64,000 bases of DNA from Gemmiger_A avium (GTDB lineage Bacteria > Bacillota > Clostridia > Oscillospirales > Ruminococcaceae). Under the pieces are notes generated by a model that was not told where the DNA came from, searched no databases, and was given only the letters and a program-made list of their open reading frames with translations. This document shows positions 42,018-50,394 of the stretch, one piece after another. Position 1 is the first letter of the stretch. Each line of letters starts with the position of its first letter. The translations under genes and the position numbers were made by a program. The DNA lies in assembly GCA_019114585.1 (NCBI GenBank), contig DXFE01000042.1, positions 32,924 to 96,923 on the forward strand, written 5' to 3'.

Positions 42018-42881
42018 GTGGCAGACTACGACATCCGCATGGTGGCGCTGGATCTGGACGGCACCGTGTTCAACAATCAGAAGGAGATCACCCCCCGCAC
42101 CCTGGCCGCCATCCGGGCGGCGCTGGAACGGGGCGTGGCGGTACTGCCCGCCACCGGCCGCCCGCTGGTGGGCGCACCCGATGAGTTTTTGTCCACTCCC
42201 GGGGTGGAGTGGGTGCTGACCAGCAACGGCGGCTGTGTGTGGCGGCTGGCCGGGCGGCAGCCGGTGGTGGAGCTGCTGTTCTCCCCTGCCCAGGCCGTGG
42301 AGGTGCTGGGGGTACTGGCGGAGTTTGACTGCACTGTGGATCTGTTTGCCGACGGCCTCGCCTACACCACCGAGGCCCATCTGGCCCGGCTGCAGACGCT
42401 GGTGCCGCCGGAACTGCTCTCCTATATCCGGACAAGCCGCCACACGGTGCCGGACCTGGCCGCCTTTGCGGCGGCGGGCGCCCGGGTTGAGAAGTTCAGC
42501 TGCCAGTTCGGCACGCTGGCCCACCGGCAGCCGGCCTGGCAGAAGCTGGCGGCGCTGGGCTACGAGGTCACCTGCAGCCTGGGCACCAACATCGAGATCA
42601 ACGCCCCCGGCGTGACCAAGGGCGCGGCGCTGCTGGCGCTGGCGAAACATCTGGGTTTTGCCCGGGAGCAGGTGATGGCCTGCGGCGACTCGGACAACGA
42701 CGCCGCCATGCTGCAGGCGGCGGGCCTGGGGGTGGCCATGGGCAACGCCGATCCGGCGCTCAAGGCCAGCGCCGACGCGGTGACCGCCACCAACGAAGAG
42801 GACGGGGTAGCCCTGGCGCTGGCCCGGTATATTCCCGGCGTAGCCGAACAGCTGAAACAGGAGGGTTTTGCATGCGACTGA
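42018..42881 (+). CDS. HAD superfamily (Cof-type) phosphatase
   Basis: A 287-residue phosphatase of the Cof/YidA type (HAD IIB). Motif I is ALDLDGTVFNN (Asp12, Asp14 in my numbering), motif II is near LPATGRP, and motif IV is VMACGDSDNDAAML. Expected to act on small phosphorylated metabolites such as sugar phosphates. I chose the GTG at 42018 because AAAGGAGG lies 8 bases upstream; an in-frame ATG at 41976 has no ribosome binding site. No clear promoter was found in the 97 bases after the atp terminator. The GH20 gene overlaps its end by 10 bases, so the two may act in one amino-sugar salvage route. Confidence 0.86.
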   Translation: MADYDIRMVALDLDGTVFNNQKEITPRTLAAIRAALERGVAVLPATGRPLVGAPDEFLSTPGVEWVLTSNGGCVWRLAGRQPVVELLFSPAQAVEVLGVLAEFDCTVDLFADGLAYTTEAHLARLQTLVPPELLSYIRTSRHTVPDLAAFAAAGARVEKFSCQFGTLAHRQPAWQKLAALGYEVTCSLGTNIEINAPGVTKGAALLALAKHLGFAREQVMACGDSDNDAAMLQAAGLGVAMGNADPALKASADAVTATNEEDGVALALARYIPGVAEQLKQEGFACD

Positions 42882-44749
42882 ACACCGAACATCTTTCCGC
42901 CGGCCGGCAGCGGGCCTTTGCCCTGGCCGCCCCGGCACTGGGATTCTCCGCCGCACCGGGGGATGCCGTTCTGACCGGCGGCAGCCGGGAAAGCGGTCTG
43001 GCGCTGACCCGCACCGAAACCGGCTGGCAGCTGGACGCGGCCGGTCTGACCGGCTTTGTGCGGGGCCTGGGCCTGCTGGCCCAGCACCGGGACGCCGCCC
43101 CCGGCTGGGTGTATGAAGAACAGCCCTGGACCCGCTCGCTGGGTGTGATGGTGGACTGTTCCCGCAACGCAGTGCCCACCCCCGCCGCCCTGCAGCGGCT
43201 GTTTGTGCGGCTGGCGCTGATGGGCTACGACACGGTGCAGCTGTACACCGAGGACACCTACACCATCCCGGAGCAGCCCTATTTCGGCTATCTGCGCGGG
43301 GCCTACACCCGGGAGGAGCTGCGGGCGCTGGACGACTTTGCCGCCGCGCTGGGCATCGAGCTGGTGCCCTGTGTGCAGACGCTGGCCCATCTGGCCCAGC
43401 CGCTTCGCTGGCAGCCCTTTGCCCCGCTGTGGGACTGCGACGACATCCTGCTCTGCGAAGCGCCGGAAACCGAAGCGTTTCTGGAACAGATGTTTGCTGC
43501 GCTGGCGGATACCTTCCGCAGCCGTAAGGTGAACATCGGTATGGACGAGGCCCACATGCTGGGCCTGGGCCGCTATCTGGACCGGCACGGCTACCGGGAC
43601 CGGCCCGCCATCCTGCGCCGCCATCTGGAAACGGTGCTGAAGATCGCCCGGCAGCAGGGTTTTGCCCCCATGATGTGGAGCGATATGTTCTTCCGGCTGG
43701 CCAACGGGGGCGAATACTACGCCGCCGACAAGCCCCTGGACCCGGCGGCTGCCGCGGTGCCGGAGGGTCTGACCCTGGTGTACTGGGACTATTACAGCGA
43801 GGACGGGGCCCTCTACCACAAAATGATGGCCCGCCACAAGGAACTCTGCCCCGACCTGGTATTTGCGGGCGGGGCCTGGAAGTGGACCGGCTTTGTGCCC
43901 CACAACCGGTTCAGCCTGAAGCTGGCGGAACTGGCTGCCGTCGCCTGCCGCGCTGAGGGCGTGGATCAGGTCCTGATCACCTGCTGGGGCGACAACGGGG
44001 CCGAGGCCAGTGTGTTCTCGGTGCTGCCGGCCCTGAGCGTCTGGGCGGAACGGGCCTGGGCAGGCCGGGCCGAGGAGGACTGGCTGGATGCGCGGTTTGC
44101 CGCCTGCTGCGGCGCGCCCCGGGCCTGCCTGCTGGCGCTGGATGACCCGGACATGACCCCGGATAATCCGGCCCCCGGCCGCCAGGGGGTGAACCCCACC
44201 AAATACCTGCTGTATCAGGACGTGCTGCTGGGTCTGGCGGACGCAGACGACCGGCCGGAACAGGCCGCGGATCACTTTGCGGCCTGTGCGGCCCGGCTGG
44301 GTTCCCTGGCGGACGAGGCGGGCGAATGGGACGGCCTGCTGCGCGCCGAGGCCGCCCTCTGCCGTCTGCTGGCCCGCAAGGCGCCGCTGGGACGGCGGCT
44401 GCGCGCCGCCTGGCAGGCAAAGGACCGGGCCGCGCTGGCCGGTCTGGCCGCCGAGATCCCGGAGATTTTGGAGCTGGCGGAAGCCTTCCGGCAGGCCTAC
44501 CACGCCCAGTGGCTGGCCGAAAACAAGCCCTTTGGCCTGGAGGCCTTTGACATCCGGCTGGGCGGGGTCTGCGCCCGGCTGCGCACCGCCGCCGACCGGC
44601 TGGAAAGCTGGCTGAACGGCCGCTGCGACACCATCCCCGAGCTGGACGCGGCGCTGCTGCCCTTTGCCCCCCGCACCAATTCTCCGGAGCCCTTCTCCGC
44701 CGTGCGCTGGGAACAGATCGCCGCCCCCTGCGCCCTGTACGGCGTATAA
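42872..44749 (+). CDS. GH20 beta-N-acetylhexosaminidase (cytoplasmic)
   Basis: A 625-residue glycoside hydrolase of family 20. The catalytic Asp-Glu pair is Asp225-Glu226 in NIGMDEAHML. A TIM barrel spans about 85-415, and the remaining C-terminal part is helical. There is no signal peptide, so it probably cleaves imported beta-linked GlcNAc or GalNAc oligosaccharides, like GcnA-type enzymes of streptococci. ATG at 42872 after AGGAGGGTTTTGC, inside the end of the HAD gene. Confidence 0.85.
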   Translation: MRLNTEHLSAGRQRAFALAAPALGFSAAPGDAVLTGGSRESGLALTRTETGWQLDAAGLTGFVRGLGLLAQHRDAAPGWVYEEQPWTRSLGVMVDCSRNAVPTPAALQRLFVRLALMGYDTVQLYTEDTYTIPEQPYFGYLRGAYTREELRALDDFAAALGIELVPCVQTLAHLAQPLRWQPFAPLWDCDDILLCEAPETEAFLEQMFAALADTFRSRKVNIGMDEAHMLGLGRYLDRHGYRDRPAILRRHLETVLKIARQQGFAPMMWSDMFFRLANGGEYYAADKPLDPAAAAVPEGLTLVYWDYYSEDGALYHKMMARHKELCPDLVFAGGAWKWTGFVPHNRFSLKLAELAAVACRAEGVDQVLITCWGDNGAEASVFSVLPALSVWAERAWAGRAEEDWLDARFAACCGAPRACLLALDDPDMTPDNPAPGRQGVNPTKYLLYQDVLLGLADADDRPEQAADHFAACAARLGSLADEAGEWDGLLRAEAALCRLLARKAPLGRRLRAAWQAKDRAALAGLAAEIPEILELAEAFRQAYHAQWLAENKPFGLEAFDIRLGGVCARLRTAADRLESWLNGRCDTIPELDAALLPFAPRTNSPEPFSAVRWEQIAAPCALYGV

Positions 44750-44760
44750 ACCAACAACGG

Positions 44761-44797
44761 AAAACGCCCGCCGCAAACTTTGCGGCGGGCGTTTTTT
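44761..44797. terminator. bidirectional terminator between GH20 and LysR genes
   Basis: AAAACGCCCGCCGC and GCGGCGGGCGTTTTTT form a strong hairpin with a six-base loop, flanked by A and T runs. Both convergent genes end beside it. Confidence 0.9.
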
Positions 44798-45704
44798 ATT
44801 TGTGTTCCGCCGGTACCTCCACGTCGGCCTCCTGGTAGCTGCGGCACAGCTCCAGAAAGGCGTCCAGCGCCGCGGAATGGAACTTGCTCTTGTGCACGAT
44901 CAGGCTGTAGCGGCGGCAGGAATCCACCCCCTCCAGCGGAACCGCCGTCACAGTGCCCTGCTCGATGGCCTCCTGCACCAGGTAGTAAGGCAGCACCGCC
45001 ACCCCCAGATCTGCCTGCACCGCCCGCACCAGCGCCTGGGTGCTCACGCTCTCCCAGGCGGGCTCGATGCGCACGCCCCGGCGCTCCATCAGGCTGTCGA
45101 ACAGATCCCGCCCGGCGCTGCCCTTTTCCCGCAGCAGCATGTCCTCCACCGCCAGCACCTCCGGCGCTACCCGGCAGAAGCCCGCATAGGGATGGCGGGG
45201 GCTGCACACCAGCACCAGCCGGTCGCCGCTGTAGGGCTGCGCCTGAATATAGGGGCTGTGCACCTGCCCCTCCACCAGGCCCAGGTCAATCTGGTTGTCC
45301 AGCACCATCCGGGCGATGGTGTCGGTGTTGTCCACCTTGACCTGTACCTGCATCTGGGGATACAGTTCCTTGAACCGGCGCACATACTCCGGCAGAAAGC
45401 GGGTGGCAATGGTGATGCTGGACCCCACCCGCAGCGTACCCGCTTCACCCTGGCTGCGGATTGCGTCCTCCGCCTCCTCCATCAGGTTCACCAGGTGTTT
45501 GGCATACTGGTACATCTGCTGGCCCGCCGGGGTCACATACAGGTGCTTGGCGTACCGCTCAAACATCCGCACGCCGTAGTGTTCCTCCAGTTCCCGCAAG
45601 GCCACACTGACGGTGGGCTGGGAGATAAACAGCTGTTCGGCGGCGGCGGTGGTGCTGCCGGTCTCGTAGATGCTCAGAAAGATCTTTAAGTGCCGCAGGG
45701 TCAT
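44796..45704 (-). CDS. LysR family transcriptional regulator
   Basis: A 302-residue regulator with an N-terminal winged helix-turn-helix (1-60, TTAAAEQLFISQPTVSVAL) and a two-lobed effector domain (about 88-295, beginning LRVGSSITIA). ATG at 45704 after AGGAGGCGTATTTGT. It is divergent from the split ChrA genes with a 132-base AT-rich gap between, so it probably controls them. The ligand could be the transported oxyanion; unproven. Confidence 0.9.
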   Translation of the reverse strand: MTLRHLKIFLSIYETGSTTAAAEQLFISQPTVSVALRELEEHYGVRMFERYAKHLYVTPAGQQMYQYAKHLVNLMEEAEDAIRSQGEAGTLRVGSSITIATRFLPEYVRRFKELYPQMQVQVKVDNTDTIARMVLDNQIDLGLVEGQVHSPYIQAQPYSGDRLVLVCSPRHPYAGFCRVAPEVLAVEDMLLREKGSAGRDLFDSLMERRGVRIEPAWESVSTQALVRAVQADLGVAVLPYYLVQEAIEQGTVTAVPLEGVDSCRRYSLIVHKSKFHSAALDAFLELCRSYQEADVEVPAEHK

Positions 45705-45836
45705 ACAAATACGCCTCCTGTTCCAGCCGGCACAGGCACCGGTCTAGTATAGTGTTTTATCTATTGATTCTATTATATCATAGTATTTTACAAATAGCTA
45801 AGAAAGTCGTATCCTATCTTGCGGGAGGAGATAGCG
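45705..45836. promoter_or_regulatory. divergent promoter/operator region of lysR and chrA
   Basis: AT-rich gap with the dyad CTATTATATCATAG at about 45768-45781, a plausible LysR-type box. Both strands have -10-like hexamers (TATAAT and TATACT on the minus strand; TTTACA on the plus strand after TTGATT), but -35 matches are weak, as expected for activator-dependent promoters. Confidence 0.5.
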
Positions 45837-46427
45837 ATGCAGACTGAAACAAAACCGAGCGGCAAAAACAAATATTGGACCCTGTTCCTTTCTACTTTGA
45901 CCATCAGCGCGTTCACCTTCGGCGGCGGCTACGTGATCGTATCCCTGCTGAAGAAAAAGTTCGTGGACGAGTTGCACTGGCTGGAAGCGGATGAGATGCT
46001 GGACCTGGCGGCGATCGCCCAGTCCTCGCCGGGTGCGGTGGCGGTCAACGCGGCCATTCTGGTGGGTTACCGGACGCTGGGCCTGCCCGGCATGGCGATT
46101 GCGGTGCTGGGCACCATCATCCCGCCCTTTGTGATCATCTCGCTGATCTCGCTGTGCTACACCGCCTTCCGCACCAACCCCATCGTGGCGGCGGTGCTCA
46201 AGGGTATGCAGTCCGGCGTGGCGGCGGTGATCGCCGACGTAACCGTGAACCTGTCCCGCAATGTGCAGCGGGAAAGCGGCGTGATCGGGGTGCTGATCAT
46301 GGTGGGCGCGTTCCTGGCATCCTGGATGTTCAACGTGAACGTGCTGTGGATCATCTTTGTATGCGCGGTGTACGGGCTGGGTTCCACCTGGCTGCGGCTG
46401 CACCGCAGAAGGGAGCGGATGCTGTGA
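45837..46427 (+). CDS. chromate transporter family protein, first half (ChrA-like)
   Basis: A 196-residue membrane protein with about six helices. The family motif near the N-terminus is TFGGGYVIVSLL, followed by AQSSPGAVAVNAAILVGYR. Short ChrA halves work as pairs with opposite topology to export chromate or a related oxyanion. I chose ATG at 45837 since GGGAGGAG lies 6 bases upstream; an upstream ATG at 45819 lacks a site. Confidence 0.85.
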   Translation: MQTETKPSGKNKYWTLFLSTLTISAFTFGGGYVIVSLLKKKFVDELHWLEADEMLDLAAIAQSSPGAVAVNAAILVGYRTLGLPGMAIAVLGTIIPPFVIISLISLCYTAFRTNPIVAAVLKGMQSGVAAVIADVTVNLSRNVQRESGVIGVLIMVGAFLASWMFNVNVLWIIFVCAVYGLGSTWLRLHRRRERML

Positions 46428-46996
46428 TGCTGTACTGGCAGTTGTTCGTCAGCTTTTTCCAGATCGGGCTGTTCAGCTTCGGCGGCGGAATGGCGGCGGT
46501 GCCGCTGATTCAGCAGCAGGTGGTCAACGGCCACGGCTGGCTGACCATGAGCGAGTTCACCGACCTGATCACCATTGCCGAGATGACCCCCGGCCCCATC
46601 GCGGTGAATTCCTCCACCTTTGTAGGGATGCGGGTCGCCGGGATTCCCGGCGCGCTGGTAGCCACCTTCAGCTGCATTGCGCCCGCCTGCCTGATCGTGT
46701 CCCTGCTGGCCTGGCTCTACTTCAAGTACCAGAACCTGGCCTACATCCAGGGCACCCTGGCGGGGCTGCGGCCCGCGGTGGTGGCGCTGATCGCCTCGGC
46801 GGGTGTGAGCATCCTGAGCCTGGCGGTGTTCGGCGACGGTGTGGCCAGCGCGGCGGCCTTCAACTGGCTGGGCGCGGGGCTGTTTGTGGCGGCATTCGTG
46901 GTGCTGCGGCGCTGGAAGCCTGATCCCATCCTGGTGATGGCAGGCAGCGGGATCCTGGGCGGCGCGTTGTATTTACTTGCGGGAGGTGCGGTATGA
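46427..46996 (+). CDS. chromate transporter family protein, second half (ChrA-like)
   Basis: A 189-residue paralogue of the preceding protein with SFGGGMAAVPLIQQQVV and AEMTPGPIAVNSSTFVG. The ATG at 46427 shares its A with the stop of the first half (TGATG); GTG at 46424 is an alternative. The two halves should form one transporter. Real substrate in an anaerobe could be sulfate or another oxyanion. Confidence 0.85.
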   Translation: MLYWQLFVSFFQIGLFSFGGGMAAVPLIQQQVVNGHGWLTMSEFTDLITIAEMTPGPIAVNSSTFVGMRVAGIPGALVATFSCIAPACLIVSLLAWLYFKYQNLAYIQGTLAGLRPAVVALIASAGVSILSLAVFGDGVASAAAFNWLGAGLFVAAFVVLRRWKPDPILVMAGSGILGGALYLLAGGAV

Positions 46997-47493
46997 TTTT
47001 GCTGATTCGGCCCGCGTTGGGCGGATATAAGATCAAGAACAAGGAGGGCACGGCGCTGGCGTCCATCCGGCAGCAGAAGCTGCTGGGCCCGGCCAAACTG
47101 GTGTTTGACCAGGCAGGCCCGGTGTATCACACCGATGTGCACGAGGCCAGCGAAGAAGGCCGGTACGAGGTGATGGACGAGGGCAACCACGTGGTGGTCA
47201 GCAGCGACCTGGTGTTTGAGCCGGAACCGGCGGGCGGTTCCATGACACAGCCGCCCCGGGCAGACCGGATGGTGCTGCACACCGCCCACTTTGGCGAGTG
47301 GGAGGTGCTGCACCAGCGGGACCACAGTGTCTTGTTTGCCCACGACGGCACGGTGCTGGGCAAGCTGAGCCCCTTCTTTACGGTACGGCCGCAGGTGTTT
47401 GCCTGCTCGGACAAGTTCTCGGTGACCTTCTGGGCGGCGCTGTATGTGCTGGCCTACTATATGGTGCACGAGGACGAGATGGTACTGGTATAA
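46993..47493 (+). CDS. small LURP-one/tubby-like hypothetical protein
   Basis: A 166-residue protein with alternating hydrophobic beta-type strands and no clear membrane helix except a possible amphipathic one at the end (WAALYVLAYYMVHED). The layout of strands resembles LURP-one-related or tubby C-terminal-like lipid-binding folds, but no decisive motif is seen. Its ATG overlaps the stop of the second ChrA half (ATGA), so it is co-translated with the transporter. Function unknown. Confidence 0.55.
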   Translation: MILLIRPALGGYKIKNKEGTALASIRQQKLLGPAKLVFDQAGPVYHTDVHEASEEGRYEVMDEGNHVVVSSDLVFEPEPAGGSMTQPPRADRMVLHTAHFGEWEVLHQRDHSVLFAHDGTVLGKLSPFFTVRPQVFACSDKFSVTFWAALYVLAYYMVHEDEMVLV

Positions 47494-47497
47494 ACGC

Positions 47498-47530
47498 AAA
47501 AACCACCCGGGCAATCCCGGGTGGTTTTTT
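47498..47530 (+). terminator. Rho-independent terminator after the chrA operon
   Basis: AAAAACCACCCGGG / CCCGGGTGGTTTTTT hairpin with a 5-base loop, five bases after the stop. Confidence 0.9.
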
Positions 47531-47586
47531 GTGCCGGTTTGTGCTACCATGGAAACCAGCCACGTAAAGGGAAAGGGGAGGTATCC

Positions 47587-48033
47587 ATGATTCAGCCGGT
47601 AACAGCGGCACAACTGATGCAGGCGGCGGCCATCCACGCGGAAAGCTGGCGGGACTCTCACCGGGGGCTGTGTTCGCCGGCGTTTCTGGCACAGCACACA
47701 TCCCAACGGCAGAAAGCCTATCTGGAAGCGGCCATCGCCGGCGGGGCAGCGCTGTACATGCTCACCGACGGCAAGCCGGTGGGCATCGTGACGGTGCGCG
47801 GCAGCTGCATTGAAAACCTCTACGTGCTGCCCGCCGAGCAGAACAAAGGCTACGGCAGCCGCCTGCTGGAGTTTGCCATCGGGCAATGCAGCGGGGCGCC
47901 CACCCTGTGGGTGCTGAACACCAACCAGGGCGCGCGGCGGCTGTACGAGCGGCGGGGATTCCGTGCCACCGGGCAGATCGTGCGGCACGGAGACGATCTG
48001 TACGAACAGGAGTTCCGCCTGGACACAAACTGA
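47587..48033 (+). CDS. GNAT family N-acetyltransferase
   Basis: A 148-residue acetyltransferase. The acetyl-CoA motif is YVLPAEQNKGYGSRLLEFA, followed by LWVLNTNQGARRLYERRGF, characteristic of GNAT enzymes such as RimI-like and MarR-linked acetylases. ATG at 47587 after GGGGAGGTATCC. Substrate unknown. Confidence 0.88.
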   Translation: MIQPVTAAQLMQAAAIHAESWRDSHRGLCSPAFLAQHTSQRQKAYLEAAIAGGAALYMLTDGKPVGIVTVRGSCIENLYVLPAEQNKGYGSRLLEFAIGQCSGAPTLWVLNTNQGARRLYERRGFRATGQIVRHGDDLYEQEFRLDTN

Positions 48034-48082
48034 AAACGGCCGGGTGCGAGGCAGACGCTTCGCACCCGGCCGGGTTTTGTTT
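48034..48082. terminator. bidirectional terminator between GNAT and SGNH genes
   Basis: CGGCCGGGTGCGA and TCGCACCCGGCCG form a 13-bp stem at 48037-48072 flanked by A and T runs. Both convergent genes end here. Confidence 0.88.
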
Positions 48083-49114
48083 TCAGGCAATATACAGGGG
48101 ATTGGGTTCCTTGTAGACATTGCGGCGCTGGTAGGCCACGTGGCGGGCCAGATAGTCGATCCAGGCCTCGTAGGCGGGCTTCTTGATGTGGATGCCGTCC
48201 GCCTGCACATAGTCGGCCTTCATGTTGCCGTTCTCGTCGGCAAAGACCTCGTCCAGGTCGATGAAGTAGCACTCCTTCTCCACCGCGATGCGGGCCAGCT
48301 CATTGTTCACCCGTTCCACCTGTTCGTTGCTCAGCTTGGTGGTTTTGGAGGGATCCACCGGCGGGATGGACTGGATATAGATCTTGACCCCGGGCAGCAG
48401 ACGCTCCCGCAGCATGTCGATCATCTTGGCGTAGTAGGCCAGGAAGGACTGCTCTTTCTGTTCGTTGGCGTTTACCAGGGAGTTGGTGCCCAGCAGGATA
48501 TACACCGCATCCGGGGCGCTGGCCTGTACCGCATCCAGCACCACCAGTTCCTCGCCGGTGACCCGGTTTTTCACGGTGGAACCATTGACCACCGCATCCG
48601 GGCCCATGCTGCGGATACCCAGAATGGTGGAGTGCCCGAACACCGAAGTCTGGTAGCTGTGCAGGCCCTCGGTAATGCTGTCGCCGATAAAGGTGACGGT
48701 ATCAAAGTAGCTGATATCGATCATCGGCTGGGCGGGCAGGGCGATCATCGGCCCGTAGGGCGAGGTGACGGTCATGTTCAGGGTCGGGGCAGCCACCCGG
48801 GTCTGGGTGTTCCAGCTCAGATCCCCGGCGCTGACCGTGTCCTGCATGGCGGGCTGCTCGCTGCCCGCCTGGCTGTAGTCGTGGCTCACGGCGGGGGTGG
48901 CGGTGGGCTCGGCGGGCTGGCTCTGGCCGGGATCCGAAACCGGCGGCACCGAGGCGGGCTCGTCCCCCAGGGGAAGTTTCCCGCTCAGGCGCAGGGCCCC
49001 CCAGATGGCGGCGGCAATCAGCACAGCGCCGATCAGCAGCACCATAAACCGGCGCAGCCGCCGCTGACGGGCACGGCGCCGGGTCTTCTGTCGAAATTCC
49101 TGATAGGTTGCCAT
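48083..49114 (-). CDS. membrane-anchored SGNH/GDSL hydrolase A
   Basis: A 343-residue esterase-like protein: basic N-terminus, one helix (about 22-44), a Pro/Ser-rich linker, then an outer SGNH domain. Catalytic Ser146 is in FIGDSITEG, the oxyanion Asn in LLGTNSL, and the Asp/His pair is Asp306/His309 in ADGIHIKK. Probably removes acyl groups from wall or surface polysaccharide. It shares most of its design with the SGNH hydrolase encoded just upstream. RBS GAGGAGGTGCGCC. Confidence 0.85.
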   Translation of the reverse strand: MATYQEFRQKTRRRARQRRLRRFMVLLIGAVLIAAAIWGALRLSGKLPLGDEPASVPPVSDPGQSQPAEPTATPAVSHDYSQAGSEQPAMQDTVSAGDLSWNTQTRVAAPTLNMTVTSPYGPMIALPAQPMIDISYFDTVTFIGDSITEGLHSYQTSVFGHSTILGIRSMGPDAVVNGSTVKNRVTGEELVVLDAVQASAPDAVYILLGTNSLVNANEQKEQSFLAYYAKMIDMLRERLLPGVKIYIQSIPPVDPSKTTKLSNEQVERVNNELARIAVEKECYFIDLDEVFADENGNMKADYVQADGIHIKKPAYEAWIDYLARHVAYQRRNVYKEPNPLYIA

Positions 49115-49175
49115 AAAGGGCGCACCTCCTCACTAGGCGGGCACATCGCCCGCGAAAATCAGGCGCGGAACGGGA

Positions 49176-50201
49176 TCAGGCTTCCCCTTCCGGCGCGGCG
49201 CTGTCGGCGCTGGAGTCAGCGGCAGCGGTGGTTGTGGTTTTGGTTGCGTAGGGGCTGCCGTACAAAAACGGCAGATCGGCGGAATAGGCCACATGGCGGC
49301 TGATATAATCCACCCACTGTTTGTAGCCGGTGCCGTTCAGATGGATGCCGTCCTCGGCGGCCAGATCGGCGCTCAGATCGCCGTTTTCATCGGCCAGGCA
49401 ATCGTGCAGGTCCAGATAGTGGCAGCCCTGCGCCAGGGCCAGCTGGGCCAGCTTCTCGTTCACCCGGCGGATCTGCTCGTTGTTCAGGGTGGATACCTCC
49501 GGCCGCACCGGGGTGATGGACTGGATATACAGCTCCGCGTCCGGCACGACCTCCTTGAACATCTGGATCATCCGCTCGTAGTAGGCCAGGAAGGATTCCT
49601 CCTTCTTTTCGTCGGCACTGACCAGGGAGTTGGTGCCCAGCAGCACATAGACGGCCTTGGGATTGGCGGCCGCCACCGCGTCCAGCGCGATCTCCTGCAC
49701 GCCGTCCTCCCTTGTGAGGGTGGTGCGGTTCACGATATCGCTGGGATGGATGCTGCGGTAGCCGCAGATGGTGGCCACCCCTTTAATGGAGGTGGAATAG
49801 GTGTAGAAACCGGCGGTGACACTGTCGCCCAGCATGACCACGTTCTGGAAGTATTCCGGCTTGACAAGGCCGGTCTCCGGCTGGGCGATCCGGTCGGCGT
49901 CCAGCTGCACCAGGTTCCAGCTTTCCTGCTGCACCGGGCCGATGGAGGAAAAACTGGTGTTCTGCACAAGGCCGGTGCCGGTGTTGGGCAGCGGCGCCAG
50001 CGCCACGTTGCCGTCGGAAACGGGGGCGCTGCTGTCGGCGGTCTGCCCCTCGGGGGGCACGATCCAGTTGAGCAGGGCGGTGATCCCCGCGGACAGGGTC
50101 AGAATGGCCACAGCGGCGCAGAGCAGCGCCAGAGTGCGGCGCAGACGCCGGCGGGCCTGCCGCTGCCGGTGGCGGCGGCGTACACGTTGATATTCGTCCA
50201 T
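49176..50201 (-). CDS. membrane-anchored SGNH/GDSL hydrolase B
   Basis: A 341-residue paralogue of the downstream hydrolase. Helix about 23-46, catalytic Ser127 in MLGDSVTAG, VYVLLGTNSLVSADEKKEESFLAYYERMI (shared block), and EDGIHLNGTGY with the Asp/His pair. The C-terminus ends in a Ser/Ala/Thr-rich tail. I chose ATG at 50201 with AAAGGGGGA upstream. Both genes are probably one operon with a 61-base gap. Confidence 0.85.
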   Translation of the reverse strand: MDEYQRVRRRHRQRQARRRLRRTLALLCAAVAILTLSAGITALLNWIVPPEGQTADSSAPVSDGNVALAPLPNTGTGLVQNTSFSSIGPVQQESWNLVQLDADRIAQPETGLVKPEYFQNVVMLGDSVTAGFYTYSTSIKGVATICGYRSIHPSDIVNRTTLTREDGVQEIALDAVAAANPKAVYVLLGTNSLVSADEKKEESFLAYYERMIQMFKEVVPDAELYIQSITPVRPEVSTLNNEQIRRVNEKLAQLALAQGCHYLDLHDCLADENGDLSADLAAEDGIHLNGTGYKQWVDYISRHVAYSADLPFLYGSPYATKTTTTAAADSSADSAAPEGEA

Positions 50202-50237
50202 TTGCGGGGTCCCCCTTTCCCGGGCGCTTTGTGTTTT

Positions 50238-50266
50238 ATTGTACCACGCCCGGCCCGGTTTGCCAA
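50238..50266 (-). promoter_or_regulatory. sigma-A promoter of the SGNH hydrolase pair
   Basis: On the minus strand TTGGCA (50261-50266), 17 bases, TACAAT (50238-50243). Confidence 0.8.
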
Positions 50267-50326
50267 CCAAAAAAGGGGCGAAATAAAGAAGTTACCAAAT
50301 GTTCACAATCACAACACGCCCGGCAC

Positions 50327-50355
50327 TTGACGCGGCCGGACCAGCCGCCTATAAT
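50327..50355 (+). promoter_or_regulatory. strong sigma-A promoter of degV
   Basis: TTGACG (50327-50332), 17 bases, TATAAT (50350-50355), 40 bases upstream of the degV start. Confidence 0.88.
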
Positions 50356-50394
50356 AAACATAGTATTCAATACCACGTAAAAGGAGCTATCGTC

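Noticed and set aside
45837..46996. A broken chrA gene split by a frameshift
   Set aside because: Each half has its own FGGG motif, start region and overlap typical of natural short-chain ChrA pairs.
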